From Enorma phocaeensis (GTDB lineage Bacteria > Actinomycetota > Coriobacteriia > Coriobacteriales > Coriobacteriaceae), in the NCBI RefSeq assembly GCF_016901575.1, contig NZ_JACJKQ010000008.1, forward strand, positions 1-64,000: a DNA stretch of 64,000 bases, written 5' to 3'. Positions 1 to 7,626 of this stretch are shown one piece after another. A program made the position numbers and the translations under genes. The notes below the pieces were generated by a model, which saw only the letters and a program-made list of their open reading frames with translations, ran no database searches and was not told the origin of the DNA. Positions within the stretch are counted from its first letter, which is position 1, and the number at the start of each line of letters is the position of its first letter.

Positions 1-66
1 GGAGGGCAGGGCGCCGCTGGCCGGTGGGCGGCACCGGGCCGGGAGGCCCCCGAGGGGGCCGTCGGA

Positions 67-87
67 GGGGCCCCGGGCCCCTTTTTT
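67..87 (+). terminator. Rho-independent terminator of an upstream gene
   Basis: GGGGCC at 67-72 pairs with GGCCCC at 76-81 and is followed directly by six T residues (82-87). It probably ends transcription of a gene lying left of the window. Bases 1-66 are very GC-rich, and I see no gene in them. Confidence 0.75.
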
Positions 88-114
88 CATGCCGGGGCGG
101 GGCGCCCCGGGGTT

Positions 115-146
115 TTGAATGCTTTTATTCGTCTTGACGCTACAAT
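115..146 (+). promoter_or_regulatory. Possible promoter of acpS operon
   Basis: A good -10 hexamer TACAAT lies at 141-146, about 50 bp before the acpS start. The best -35 candidate, TTGAAT at 115-120, gives a long 20-bp spacer; TTGACG at 134-139 is too close. The -10 is credible but the -35 is weak. Confidence 0.35.
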
Positions 147-197
147 AGATTTCGTTTGAGTCTCTTTCCCGTGCGTTAGACGTCTGGAGGTGTTCGT

Positions 198-761
198 ATG
201 GCGCAGGCTGGCATCGGCGTTGATATCGTTGAAATTCCTCGCATGGAGGCCATTCTCGAGCGTACCCCTTCGTTTGCTTCTCGCATGTTCACCGAAGAGG
301 AGCGTGCGTATTGTGATGCCTCATCTCGTCCTGCCGCTCATTATGCTGCCCGTTTTGCTGCCCGTGAGGCTGTGCTCAAGGCGCTTGGCATAGGGTTTGG
401 ACCAGGCGTTGGACGAAAAGATGTCTCTGTCACTCGTGATTCTCGTGGTCGTCCGCAAGCTGTCTTAGCTGGTGGCGCCCTTAAGGCGGCTCAGGAGGCA
501 GGCATAGTCGAGGTCGCCCTTTCACTCTCTTTGACGAGTGGGCTCGCTGTTGCCAATGCAATGGCCATGACCAGCGACACGCGTCCAAAGCCAAAGGAGT
601 CTCCGCTTGACGAGCGGGCTCGTATCGCCCTATCTTTTCGCGAGGCGCGCACGGTGCTCGATGAGCTTGAACGTGCCCAAGATAACGGTCTGGTTGCAGA
701 TGCGGCGTCGGATGATGGCCGCACAGTGAGGGGTGACGATGAAACCGGTTCTCAGCACTGA
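198..761 (+). CDS. acpS: Holo-[acyl-carrier-protein] synthase
   Basis: AcpS transfers 4'-phosphopantetheine from CoA to the serine of acyl carrier protein, activating fatty acid synthesis in the cytoplasm. The 187-residue product starts with the family signature GIGVDIVEIPRM (Mg ligand D9) and carries AAREAVLKALG with the second acidic ligand E57. The ATG follows GGAGGTG at a normal distance. Typical AcpS proteins are about 120-130 residues, so roughly the last 60 residues, acidic and rich in Arg/Glu/Asp, are an unexplained extension. The 3' end overlaps nnrD/E by 23 bp, so the two genes are translationally coupled. Confidence 0.93.
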   Translation: MAQAGIGVDIVEIPRMEAILERTPSFASRMFTEEERAYCDASSRPAAHYAARFAAREAVLKALGIGFGPGVGRKDVSVTRDSRGRPQAVLAGGALKAAQEAGIVEVALSLSLTSGLAVANAMAMTSDTRPKPKESPLDERARIALSFREARTVLDELERAQDNGLVADAASDDGRTVRGDDETGSQH

Positions 762-2352
762 TGAAGTCGTTCGGCTTGAGGACATCATCGAAAAAGAAGG
801 TACCTCGAAAGCTGAGTTGATGGAGCTCGCCGGCGAGTTTGTCGCGCAAGAGGTCGAACGCCTCAAGCCGCGTCATGTCTTGATTCTCACCGGTTTTGGC
901 AACAACGGCGGTGATGGCTGGGTGGCGGCCGACGTGCTCTCGCAGAAGGGCATTTCGGTTGATGTCGTCACTCCGGTCGAGCCTGACGAGATTCCTGCCG
1001 TTCTTGCGCGCCATGTGGCCCGCAGGACGGCGGCTCGTGACGTCAGCCTGTATGTGGGCCCCTCGCGCGATGAGCTTTCCGCCCTCCTGGAAAAGGCCGA
1101 TGTCGTCGTCGACGCCATTTTGGGAACGGGGTTCCACGGCAGCTTGCGCTCCCCGTTCTCCATATGGATTCGCACTGTGAACGACGCCTCGCCTGTCGTA
1201 GTCTCGGTCGATGTGCCCTCGGGCCTGGATGCTCGGACGGGGCATGTAGAAGACGACTGCATTCGCGCGGATCGCACCGTGACCATGCTCGCACCGAAGA
1301 TCGGCCTCTACAGCGGCGATGGCCCTGAGTATGTGGGAGAGCTCGTCTGTGGCGAGCTCTATGAGAAAATGGACGAGGTTATCGGCGACGTCGAGCATGC
1401 CGCTGAGATTGTCGAGCCTGCAGACATCGTTGATTATCTCCAGCACCTCCCGGCAAATGTGGACAAGTATTCCCGCGGTTCCGTATTGGTTGTGGCGGGC
1501 TCTACGCAGTATCCGGGCGCGGCCATCATGGCCGCCAAGTCGGCGGCGCGTGCCGGTGCGGGATATGTCTGCGTTGCGGCTCCCGAGCCTTGTGCCAACA
1601 TCATTCGACTCGCACTCCCCTCAATTCCTGTTGTCGGCATCCCGTACGATTCGCGAGGGTCGTTCGGAGCTGCCGCGCGAAGTGCGGTGTGCGACCTTGC
1701 TAAGAAATATAGCTGCGTTCTCTGCGGTCCTGGCATGACGGTGTCCGCCGGCGGCATGGATGTCGCGCTCGGGCTGCTCGAGCTCGACGTGCCCCTCATC
1801 CTCGATGCCGATGCCCTGAACTGTTTGGCAAAGGCCTCGATCGGGGGAATCGACCAGACGCCCGAGATGTATCGTCGCGAGGCGCCCCTTATCATGACGC
1901 CGCACTATCGTGAGCTGTCTCGACTGGTGGGTGGCGACGAGGTGAGCGACCTGGTGTCCGCCATCGATGCCGCGCAGAAGATTGTCTGGGCCGCCGGTTC
2001 GGACAACCTCGTGGTCGTTGCAAAGGGCCCCACTACGGCCGTCGTGGGGGTGGAGAAAGTGCTTCTACCCATGTCTGGACCAGCGTCCCTTGCGACCGCC
2101 GGCTCGGGAGATGTGCTTGCTGGCATTCTGGCGGGGTCTATGGCCTTGTGGGCAGATCAGGTCGATATCTGGGAGCTGCTGGTCTCGTACGCCGTGGCGA
2201 TTCATTCTTATACGGGTTTTGCCGCGGCCGAGGAATACGGCGAGAAGAGCGTCATCGCTACCGATCTCATCGACCTCATCGGTCCCGCGATGCACCTTGC
2301 TGGTGACGAGGCCCTGCGTAGCTTGGGCCTCCTTGATGGCGAGGGGGCGTGA
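739..2352 (+). CDS. nnrD: Bifunctional NAD(P)HX epimerase / ADP-dependent NAD(P)HX dehydratase
   Basis: This enzyme repairs hydrated NADH and NADPH. The N-terminal YjeF_N domain (about residues 1-215, with GNNGGDGWVAADVL) epimerises NAD(P)HX. The C-terminal ribokinase-like YjeF_C domain (about 240-537) dehydrates it using ADP; GPGM and the anion-hole/catalytic segment GSGDVLAGILAG are visible near residue 455. I chose ATG 739, which sits six bases after GAGGGG; an in-frame GTG at 733 is possible. The gene starts inside the end of acpS and alr follows 4 bp later, so it lies in one operon. The nnrE/nnrD fusion is common in bacteria. Confidence 0.93.
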   Translation: MKPVLSTDEVVRLEDIIEKEGTSKAELMELAGEFVAQEVERLKPRHVLILTGFGNNGGDGWVAADVLSQKGISVDVVTPVEPDEIPAVLARHVARRTAARDVSLYVGPSRDELSALLEKADVVVDAILGTGFHGSLRSPFSIWIRTVNDASPVVVSVDVPSGLDARTGHVEDDCIRADRTVTMLAPKIGLYSGDGPEYVGELVCGELYEKMDEVIGDVEHAAEIVEPADIVDYLQHLPANVDKYSRGSVLVVAGSTQYPGAAIMAAKSAARAGAGYVCVAAPEPCANIIRLALPSIPVVGIPYDSRGSFGAAARSAVCDLAKKYSCVLCGPGMTVSAGGMDVALGLLELDVPLILDADALNCLAKASIGGIDQTPEMYRREAPLIMTPHYRELSRLVGGDEVSDLVSAIDAAQKIVWAAGSDNLVVVAKGPTTAVVGVEKVLLPMSGPASLATAGSGDVLAGILAGSMALWADQVDIWELLVSYAVAIHSYTGFAAAEEYGEKSVIATDLIDLIGPAMHLAGDEALRSLGLLDGEGA

Positions 2353-2356
2353 TCGC

Positions 2357-3511
2357 ATGGCAGGAAGCAGCCGCCGGCCATTGACCAGGTGGGCATGGGT
2401 CGAGATTGATCGCGGCGCCCTGAGGCGAAATACCCGAGCGTTTAAGAACTTGCTCGGACCGCGGCAGAAGCTTTGCTGCGTGGTCAAAGCCGACGCCTAC
2501 GGGCACGGTGCGATTGAGTGCGCAAAAGTTATGCAGTCCACGGGCGCCGACATGTTTGCCGTCGCCACGGTCGACGAGGGCGTGCATCTGCGCGAGGGCG
2601 GCATCAACGCGCCGATCCTGGTGCTATCCGAGCCCCCGCTCGAGACGATTCCCATGCTGCTTGAGCATCGCATCATGCCGTCTGTCTATACGTCCGATTT
2701 CGCGCTGGCGTATGGTGAATACGCCGTGCAGGCGGGTACGGTGGGCAGGTACCACCTTGCCATCGAAACGGGCATGAACCGCATCGGCGTCCACTATACC
2801 GAGGTGCTGGATTTTCGTCGCAGCATCGATTTTCATCGCGGAATTGTGTGCGACGGCGTGTTCACGCATTTCGCGACCGCCGACGACATCGACGGCTGGG
2901 ACTATAAGCTTCAGCGTCGACGCTTTGACGAGGCCGTGGCGGCACTTCGAGATGCGGGGATGGAGTGCGGCGTGGTCCACTGCGACAACACGCCCGCATC
3001 GATCCTCGATCCGGAGTCGCATCACGACATGATTCGTGCAGGCATTGGCCTATATGGCTTGCAGCCCTGTGACGCGACGCGCTCGCGTCTTGCGCTCGAG
3101 CCGGTCATGAGTGTCAAGGCCCGCGTCACCCGCACGACGCATCCTGCCATGGGGGAGGGCGTGGGATATGGATTTACCTATCGTGTCCCGCGCACGACGG
3201 TGCAGATCTGCACCCTGCCCATCGGCTATGCCGACGGCCTTTCTCGTACGCTCTCGAACCGCATGGACGTGCTGTATCGTGGCGAGCGCATGCGGCAGGT
3301 GGGCAATATCTGCATGGATCAGTGCATGGTCGCCGTCCAGCAGACCCCCATCCATCAGATTCGCGAGGCCGAATACGGCGACGAGATGACGATCGTGGGC
3401 CGTGACGGCGATGAAGAGATCACCATGGACGAAATGGCACAGCTGCGCGGAACCATCAACTACGAAGTCGCCTGCGGGTTTGGCATGCGGCTTGAAAAGG
3501 TCTATCGATAA
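2357..3511 (+). CDS. alr: Alanine racemase
   Basis: The PLP enzyme interconverts L- and D-alanine for peptidoglycan. It is 384 residues, the usual length. WVEIDRGALRRNTR opens the TIM-barrel domain, the PLP lysine is K44 in VVKADAYGHG, and the C-terminal beta domain carries GVGYGFTYRV with the catalytic tyrosine and the substrate-site segment NICMDQCMV. The start is ATG 2357, four bases after the nnrD stop. The open frame extends upstream inside nnrD but has no family similarity there. The placement beside acpS and nnrD/E matches a conserved actinobacterial and firmicute arrangement. Confidence 0.95.
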   Translation: MAGSSRRPLTRWAWVEIDRGALRRNTRAFKNLLGPRQKLCCVVKADAYGHGAIECAKVMQSTGADMFAVATVDEGVHLREGGINAPILVLSEPPLETIPMLLEHRIMPSVYTSDFALAYGEYAVQAGTVGRYHLAIETGMNRIGVHYTEVLDFRRSIDFHRGIVCDGVFTHFATADDIDGWDYKLQRRRFDEAVAALRDAGMECGVVHCDNTPASILDPESHHDMIRAGIGLYGLQPCDATRSRLALEPVMSVKARVTRTTHPAMGEGVGYGFTYRVPRTTVQICTLPIGYADGLSRTLSNRMDVLYRGERMRQVGNICMDQCMVAVQQTPIHQIREAEYGDEMTIVGRDGDEEITMDEMAQLRGTINYEVACGFGMRLEKVYR

Positions 3512-3520
3512 GGAGCCGCC

Positions 3521-4207
3521 ATGGGTGTCATGCATATTCCGGGACATACGCATCAGGCCCCACGTGAGGTGAGCCTCGAGGAGATTCGTGCCGTATTGGG
3601 CGACTGCCGCCTATGCGAGCTCTGCCAGACGCGTACAAACATCGTATTCGGCGTCGGCAACCCCCATGCGCGGGTGATGTTTGTGGGCGAGGCACCCGGT
3701 AGAAACGAAGACCTGCAGGGAGAGCCGTTTGTGGGGCGCGCCGGAGAGAATTTGAACGGCGTGCTGTCTTTGGCGGGACTCACGCGGCAGGAGATCTATA
3801 TCGCCAACGTACTGAAGTGTCGCCCGCCGGGAAATCGCGATCCAAAGGCGGACGAGGTGCTTGCCTGCGCCCCGTTCTTGCGCGAGCAGATTCGGAGCAT
3901 CTGGCCCGACGTGATCGTCACGATGGGCAATCCTGCGACGCACTTCGTGCTCAAGACCGAGACGGGCATCACCAGGCTGCGCGGCAGGTTTCACCAGATG
4001 GGCCACTTCGTGGTCATGCCCACCTTCCATCCGGCGGCTGCGCTGCGCAATCCGGCGTGGCAGCAGCTGCTTGAAGAGGATTTCCGCATGCTGGGGGACT
4101 ATCTGGCGCGTCATCCCGCCGCGGAGCCTGCGGGCGCGCTCGGCGTAACGGGGGCTCCCGCGGCATCGGCGGGGTCGTCAGAGGCGCTTCCCACCGTTGG
4201 TGAGTAG
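3521..4207 (+). CDS. Family 4 uracil-DNA glycosylase (4Fe-4S type)
   Basis: It removes uracil from DNA as the first step of base-excision repair. The 228-residue protein has the family 4 motifs GEAPGRNEDLQGEPFVGRAG, NVLKCRPPGNRDP and TFHPAAALRNP. Cysteines in the N-terminal CRLCELC segment, in KCRPPG and about 17 residues further on (LACAP) fit the four iron-sulfur ligands. The ATG follows AGGAG by six bases. The last 25 or so residues are Ala/Gly/Pro-rich and probably disordered. It lies 9 bp after alr and 2 bp before tsaE. Confidence 0.9.
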   Translation: MGVMHIPGHTHQAPREVSLEEIRAVLGDCRLCELCQTRTNIVFGVGNPHARVMFVGEAPGRNEDLQGEPFVGRAGENLNGVLSLAGLTRQEIYIANVLKCRPPGNRDPKADEVLACAPFLREQIRSIWPDVIVTMGNPATHFVLKTETGITRLRGRFHQMGHFVVMPTFHPAAALRNPAWQQLLEEDFRMLGDYLARHPAAEPAGALGVTGAPAASAGSSEALPTVGE

Positions 4208-4209
4208 CC

Positions 4210-4731
4210 ATGGCGCTGACGAGGGAAGGATGCTGCCGCTACCATAGCCAGGGACAGCAGGATACAGAATATCTGGGCGAAGTCATGTCGACGGCGCTCG
4301 TAGACGGAGACGTGCTCGTGCTCACCGGCGGGCTCGGGGTGGGGAAGACTCACCTTACCAAGGGCGTCGCGCGCGGACTTGGCGATGGGCATCCGGTGAC
4401 GAGTCCCACCTTTGCTCTCATGGCGGTCCATGACGGAGGGCGAATCCCGCTGTTTCACTTCGACCTCTACCGTCTGGAGCATGCGTACGAGCTTGAAGAT
4501 ACCGGCATTTTTGATGTGCTGGGCTACGAAGGCGCCTGTCTGCTTGAATGGGGAGAGCAGTTCCAAGACGAGCTGACCGACGAATATCTGTCGGTGACGA
4601 TATCGCGCATCGAGGGCGAGCCGGACGAGCGCGCAATCGAGCTCGTCGCACATGGCGCGCGCCCCGCAGAGCTTGCGCGGGCCATAGATGGCGCCGTGTG
4701 CGACGCGCTCGGCATCGCCTGCGAGGGCTGA
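4210..4731 (+). CDS. tsaE: tRNA t6A synthesis ATPase TsaE
   Basis: TsaE is the P-loop ATPase of the complex that puts threonylcarbamoyl on A37 of ANN-decoding tRNAs. The 173-residue product has Walker A GGLGVGKT at residues 40-47, the SPTFALM switch, HFDLYRLE and LLEWGEQF, all typical. The N terminus (about 20 residues, with CCRYHSQ) is slightly longer than in E. coli. It is followed 48 bp later by the fusion gene encoding TsaB and TsaD, so most of the t6A machinery is produced together. Confidence 0.93.
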   Translation: MALTREGCCRYHSQGQQDTEYLGEVMSTALVDGDVLVLTGGLGVGKTHLTKGVARGLGDGHPVTSPTFALMAVHDGGRIPLFHFDLYRLEHAYELEDTGIFDVLGYEGACLLEWGEQFQDELTDEYLSVTISRIEGEPDERAIELVAHGARPAELARAIDGAVCDALGIACEG

Positions 4732-4779
4732 GCCCGCACAATCGCATCAGACAGGCAGGGTAAGGGAGAGGAACAAGCG

Positions 4780-7200
4780 ATGGCAGAACGGCGCGACAGC
4801 ATGGTTGTTGTGGCGGTCGACACCTCGACGGATATGTTGGCGTGCGGCGTGGGCCGCGTGACGGGCGCTCCAGAGGGGGGTCTGGAGATGCTGTCGTCAG
4901 GAGACCATCTGTGTCGGCGCCATGCAAACGTTGAGCTTGTAAACACGGTCGATGCCGCGCTGAAAGGTGCAGCTCTCACGATCGATGACGTCGACGCCCT
5001 CTTGGTGGGGCGTGGGCCCGGGTCGTTCACGGGCGTTCGAATTGGCATTTCGACGGCAAAGGGCATGGCGCGAGGCGCAGACCTTCCGCTATTTGGCGTT
5101 TCAACCTTGGATGCCACGGCGTGGACGGCATGGCGCGCAGGGACGCGGGGTCTGCTCGGGGTGGCCGCAGATGCCATGCGCGGCGAGGTCTACCCGGCTG
5201 TCTATCGCCTGGACGATGCGGGGGCGCACCGCCTCTTCGACCGCGAGCGAGTTGTCAAGGCTGCCGTCGCCGTTGCTGGGTGGGGCGAGCGTCCCGACGC
5301 GGCAGAGCTGCAGCTGACCGGAGACGGGCTCGTGCGTCATGGAGCCCTCTTCGAGGGCGCCGGGCTCATGGGGCGGGCGCTCGACCGCGAGTTGTGGTGG
5401 CCGACGGGCGAGGGCTTGCTTCTAGCGTGGGCGGCGTCTCATGGGAGGACGGGCGGCGCGGGCGAAGACGGCGACCCGGCGCTCGTGCTCCCCATCTATA
5501 CGCGCCTCTCTGATGCCGAGGAGAACGAGCGCAAGCGGCTTGGACTCGAGCAGAGCCCCGCGAGCGAAGTGACCGGCGTCGCCGACGAGCTCGCCGGGCG
5601 ACACCTTCAGCTGCGTCCCATGGGGCCTGCCGATGCCGAGGCGGCGTCAGCGCTCGAGCAGACGTGCTTCGAAGGGTCCGGCCATACGGCATGGACGCCT
5701 TCGCAGTTCCTTTCAGAATTTGCCGCCGATGTCGCGGTGCCGCGCTCCTGGTGGGTCGCCCACGACGACGGCGAGCTTGTCGGCGTGGCGGGCGGCATGA
5801 TGGTCGAGCACGACCTGCAGGTGCTCGACGTCGCGGTGGCGCCCTCGCGCCGTCGCGAGGGAATCGCGCGCAAGCTGCTCTCGCATGTGAGCTATGATGC
5901 GCAGATGCTGGGATGCACCACGGCTTCTCTTGAGGTCGAGGCTGAAAACGAGCCTGCGCGCCTGCTCTATGAGGCGCTTGGATTTGCCCGGGTGGGCGTG
6001 CGCCGCGGCTATTATGGCGCCGGTCGCGACGCCCTGATCATGTCGGCCCAGCTGCCCCTCGTCCTGCCCCTCGACGCCTCCTCGCCCGAGCCCACCGCCG
6101 CGTCGCGTCGCGCATGGCCTCTTCCTGCGCCTCGGCGTACGGATGAGGAGCGATCCGAGATCGCCTCCCGTAGGCTTGTGCTTGCCATCGAGAGCTCGTG
6201 CGATGAGACGGCGGTCGCCATCATCGATGCCGAGGGCAATCTGTTGGCGAACCAAGTGTCGACCCAGATCGATTTCCATGCGCGCTTTGGCGGCGTGGTT
6301 CCCGAAATCGCATCGCGCAAACATGTCGAGGTCATCGTGGGCGTGGTCGATGCCGCGCTTGAGGAGGCGACGTCGGCGTTGGGGCTCGGCGGTGGCGCGC
6401 TCGCGCCCGGAGAGCTCGCGGCGGTCGGCGTGACCCAGGGCCCCGGCTTGGTTGGCGCGCTCGTGGTGGGCGTCGCCTTTGCCAAGGGCCTGGCCTGGGC
6501 GGCTGGGGTCCCGCTTATCGCGGTCAACCATCTCGAGGGCCACCTCTATGCGAATCTGCTTACAACGCCCGACCTCAAGCCTCCGTTCATCTTTACGCTC
6601 GTGTCCGGCGGTCACACCATGCTCGTGCACGTGAAGGCCTGGGGCGCCTACGAGGTGCTGGGCGAGACGCTGGACGACGCGGTGGGCGAGGCGTTTGACA
6701 AGGTCGCGAAGGCGCTGGGGCTCGGCTATCCCGGCGGCCCGATTATCTCTCGCCTGGCAGAGACCGGAAACCCCCACGCCATCGAATTCCCCCGTGCGCT
6801 CAACCGCAAGGGTGACTACCGCTTCTCGCTGTCAGGTTTGAAGACGGCGGTGGTCACCTATATCGAGCAGGAGACTGCTGCCGGCAGAGCCATCCATCTT
6901 CCCGATCTTGCGGCGTCCTTTGAGGCGGCGGTGTTTGACGTGCAGTACAAGAAGGCGCGCAACGCCCTGCGAGAGACGGGTGCTCGCGAGTACTGCATCG
7001 GGGGCGGCGTGGCGGCAAATCCCCACCTGCGAGCGATGATGGTCAAGAAGCTCGGGCGCCAGGGCATTCGGGTGACAGTTCCTCCTCAAAATGCGTGTAC
7101 CGACAACGCCGCCATGATTGCCGAGGTCGCGCGCCGCAAGCTCGCCGAAGGCGACTTTGCCCGCTTCGACATCGACGCCGATCCCAATATGACGCTGTAG
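4780..7200 (+). CDS. tsaD: TsaB-RimI-TsaD triple fusion (tRNA t6A synthesis plus GNAT acetyltransferase)
   Basis: One 806-residue protein joins three normally separate proteins. Residues 1-240 are TsaB (VAVDTSTDMLACGVG; GRGPGSFTGVRIG). Residues about 274-435 are a GNAT domain like RimI, the S18 N-acetyltransferase, with the acetyl-CoA loop RRREGIARKLL. Residues about 465-806 are TsaD, with LAIESSCDETAVAI, the metal-binding HLEGHLYAN and DDAVGEAFDKVAKALG. The frame is uninterrupted through both linkers. The ATG follows AGAGGA. TsaB and TsaD form a heterodimer in other bacteria, so fusion fixes their stoichiometry. RimI is often a neighbour of these genes. Confidence 0.93.
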   Translation: MAERRDSMVVVAVDTSTDMLACGVGRVTGAPEGGLEMLSSGDHLCRRHANVELVNTVDAALKGAALTIDDVDALLVGRGPGSFTGVRIGISTAKGMARGADLPLFGVSTLDATAWTAWRAGTRGLLGVAADAMRGEVYPAVYRLDDAGAHRLFDRERVVKAAVAVAGWGERPDAAELQLTGDGLVRHGALFEGAGLMGRALDRELWWPTGEGLLLAWAASHGRTGGAGEDGDPALVLPIYTRLSDAEENERKRLGLEQSPASEVTGVADELAGRHLQLRPMGPADAEAASALEQTCFEGSGHTAWTPSQFLSEFAADVAVPRSWWVAHDDGELVGVAGGMMVEHDLQVLDVAVAPSRRREGIARKLLSHVSYDAQMLGCTTASLEVEAENEPARLLYEALGFARVGVRRGYYGAGRDALIMSAQLPLVLPLDASSPEPTAASRRAWPLPAPRRTDEERSEIASRRLVLAIESSCDETAVAIIDAEGNLLANQVSTQIDFHARFGGVVPEIASRKHVEVIVGVVDAALEEATSALGLGGGALAPGELAAVGVTQGPGLVGALVVGVAFAKGLAWAAGVPLIAVNHLEGHLYANLLTTPDLKPPFIFTLVSGGHTMLVHVKAWGAYEVLGETLDDAVGEAFDKVAKALGLGYPGGPIISRLAETGNPHAIEFPRALNRKGDYRFSLSGLKTAVVTYIEQETAAGRAIHLPDLAASFEAAVFDVQYKKARNALRETGAREYCIGGGVAANPHLRAMMVKKLGRQGIRVTVPPQNACTDNAAMIAEVARRKLAEGDFARFDIDADPNMTL

Positions 7201-7342
7201 GAGCCGCTCCGTCTCGGACACGGACAAGTATTGAGGGGCGAGCCGTATGCATATGGGTGGCCTCCGAGCATGGGGGCGGCCCATACCGCATCGCAGGTTT
7301 GCGGGCATCTTGCTGAAGCCTGGCAACAGAGACGTAACAAAG

Positions 7343-7371
7343 TTGACTCCACTACGATAAAGTCGCACAAT
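7343..7371 (+). promoter_or_regulatory. Promoter of the leader peptide-cstA transcript
   Basis: TTGACT (7343-7348) and CACAAT (7366-7371) are separated by 17 bp. An alternative -10, TACGAT at 7353-7358, lies in an 18-base segment that resembles two segments upstream of histidine genes. The rest of 7201-7342 shows nothing recognisable. Confidence 0.5.
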
Positions 7372-7437
7372 GCCCCTTGGCCTTACAGGGGATGCGGCGC
7401 GTCCGCATCGCAACGTGAATGACAGAGGAGCCAACAC

Positions 7438-7488
7438 ATGAGCCTGCTATCGATTATCGCGATTGAGATTATTACCAAGCGCGGGTAG
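7438..7488 (+). CDS. Ile/Leu-rich leader peptide upstream of cstA
   Basis: ATG at 7438 follows a strong ribosome-binding site (AGAGGAG) and opens a 16-codon frame, MSLLSIIAIEIITKRG, ending TAG at 7486-7488. Seven of the 16 residues are Ile or Leu, five of them Ile. The stop is 7 nt before a GC-rich hairpin, and a terminator-like hairpin follows before cstA. This is the layout of a translation-sensing attenuator. The peptide is too short for homology, and its role is inferred from position and composition. Confidence 0.6.
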   Translation: MSLLSIIAIEIITKRG

Positions 7489-7495
7489 CGGGAGC

Positions 7496-7574
7496 GCCGC
7501 CCGCGCTGATGGCGGGCGGCCCATGACGTTGCTTTTGTAGAGGGCCGTCGACGGTGAGCGACGGTCCTCGTTTT
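7496..7574 (+). promoter_or_regulatory. Attenuator-like hairpins between leader peptide and cstA
   Basis: Stem 1 is 7496-7504 with 7512-7520 (GCCGCCCGC/GCGGGCGGC, perfect). Stem 2 is 7540-7550 with 7559-7569 (11 bp, one G-U) followed by GTTTTAT, which looks like a terminator. CGGCCC at 7517-7522 can instead pair with GGGCCG at 7542-7547, which would break both stems and act as an antiterminator. Confidence 0.55.
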
Positions 7575-7626
7575 ATATCTGGCCGTCTCGCCTGGCCTGC
7601 TCCCTGTGGTTCGGAAAGGGATGAGT

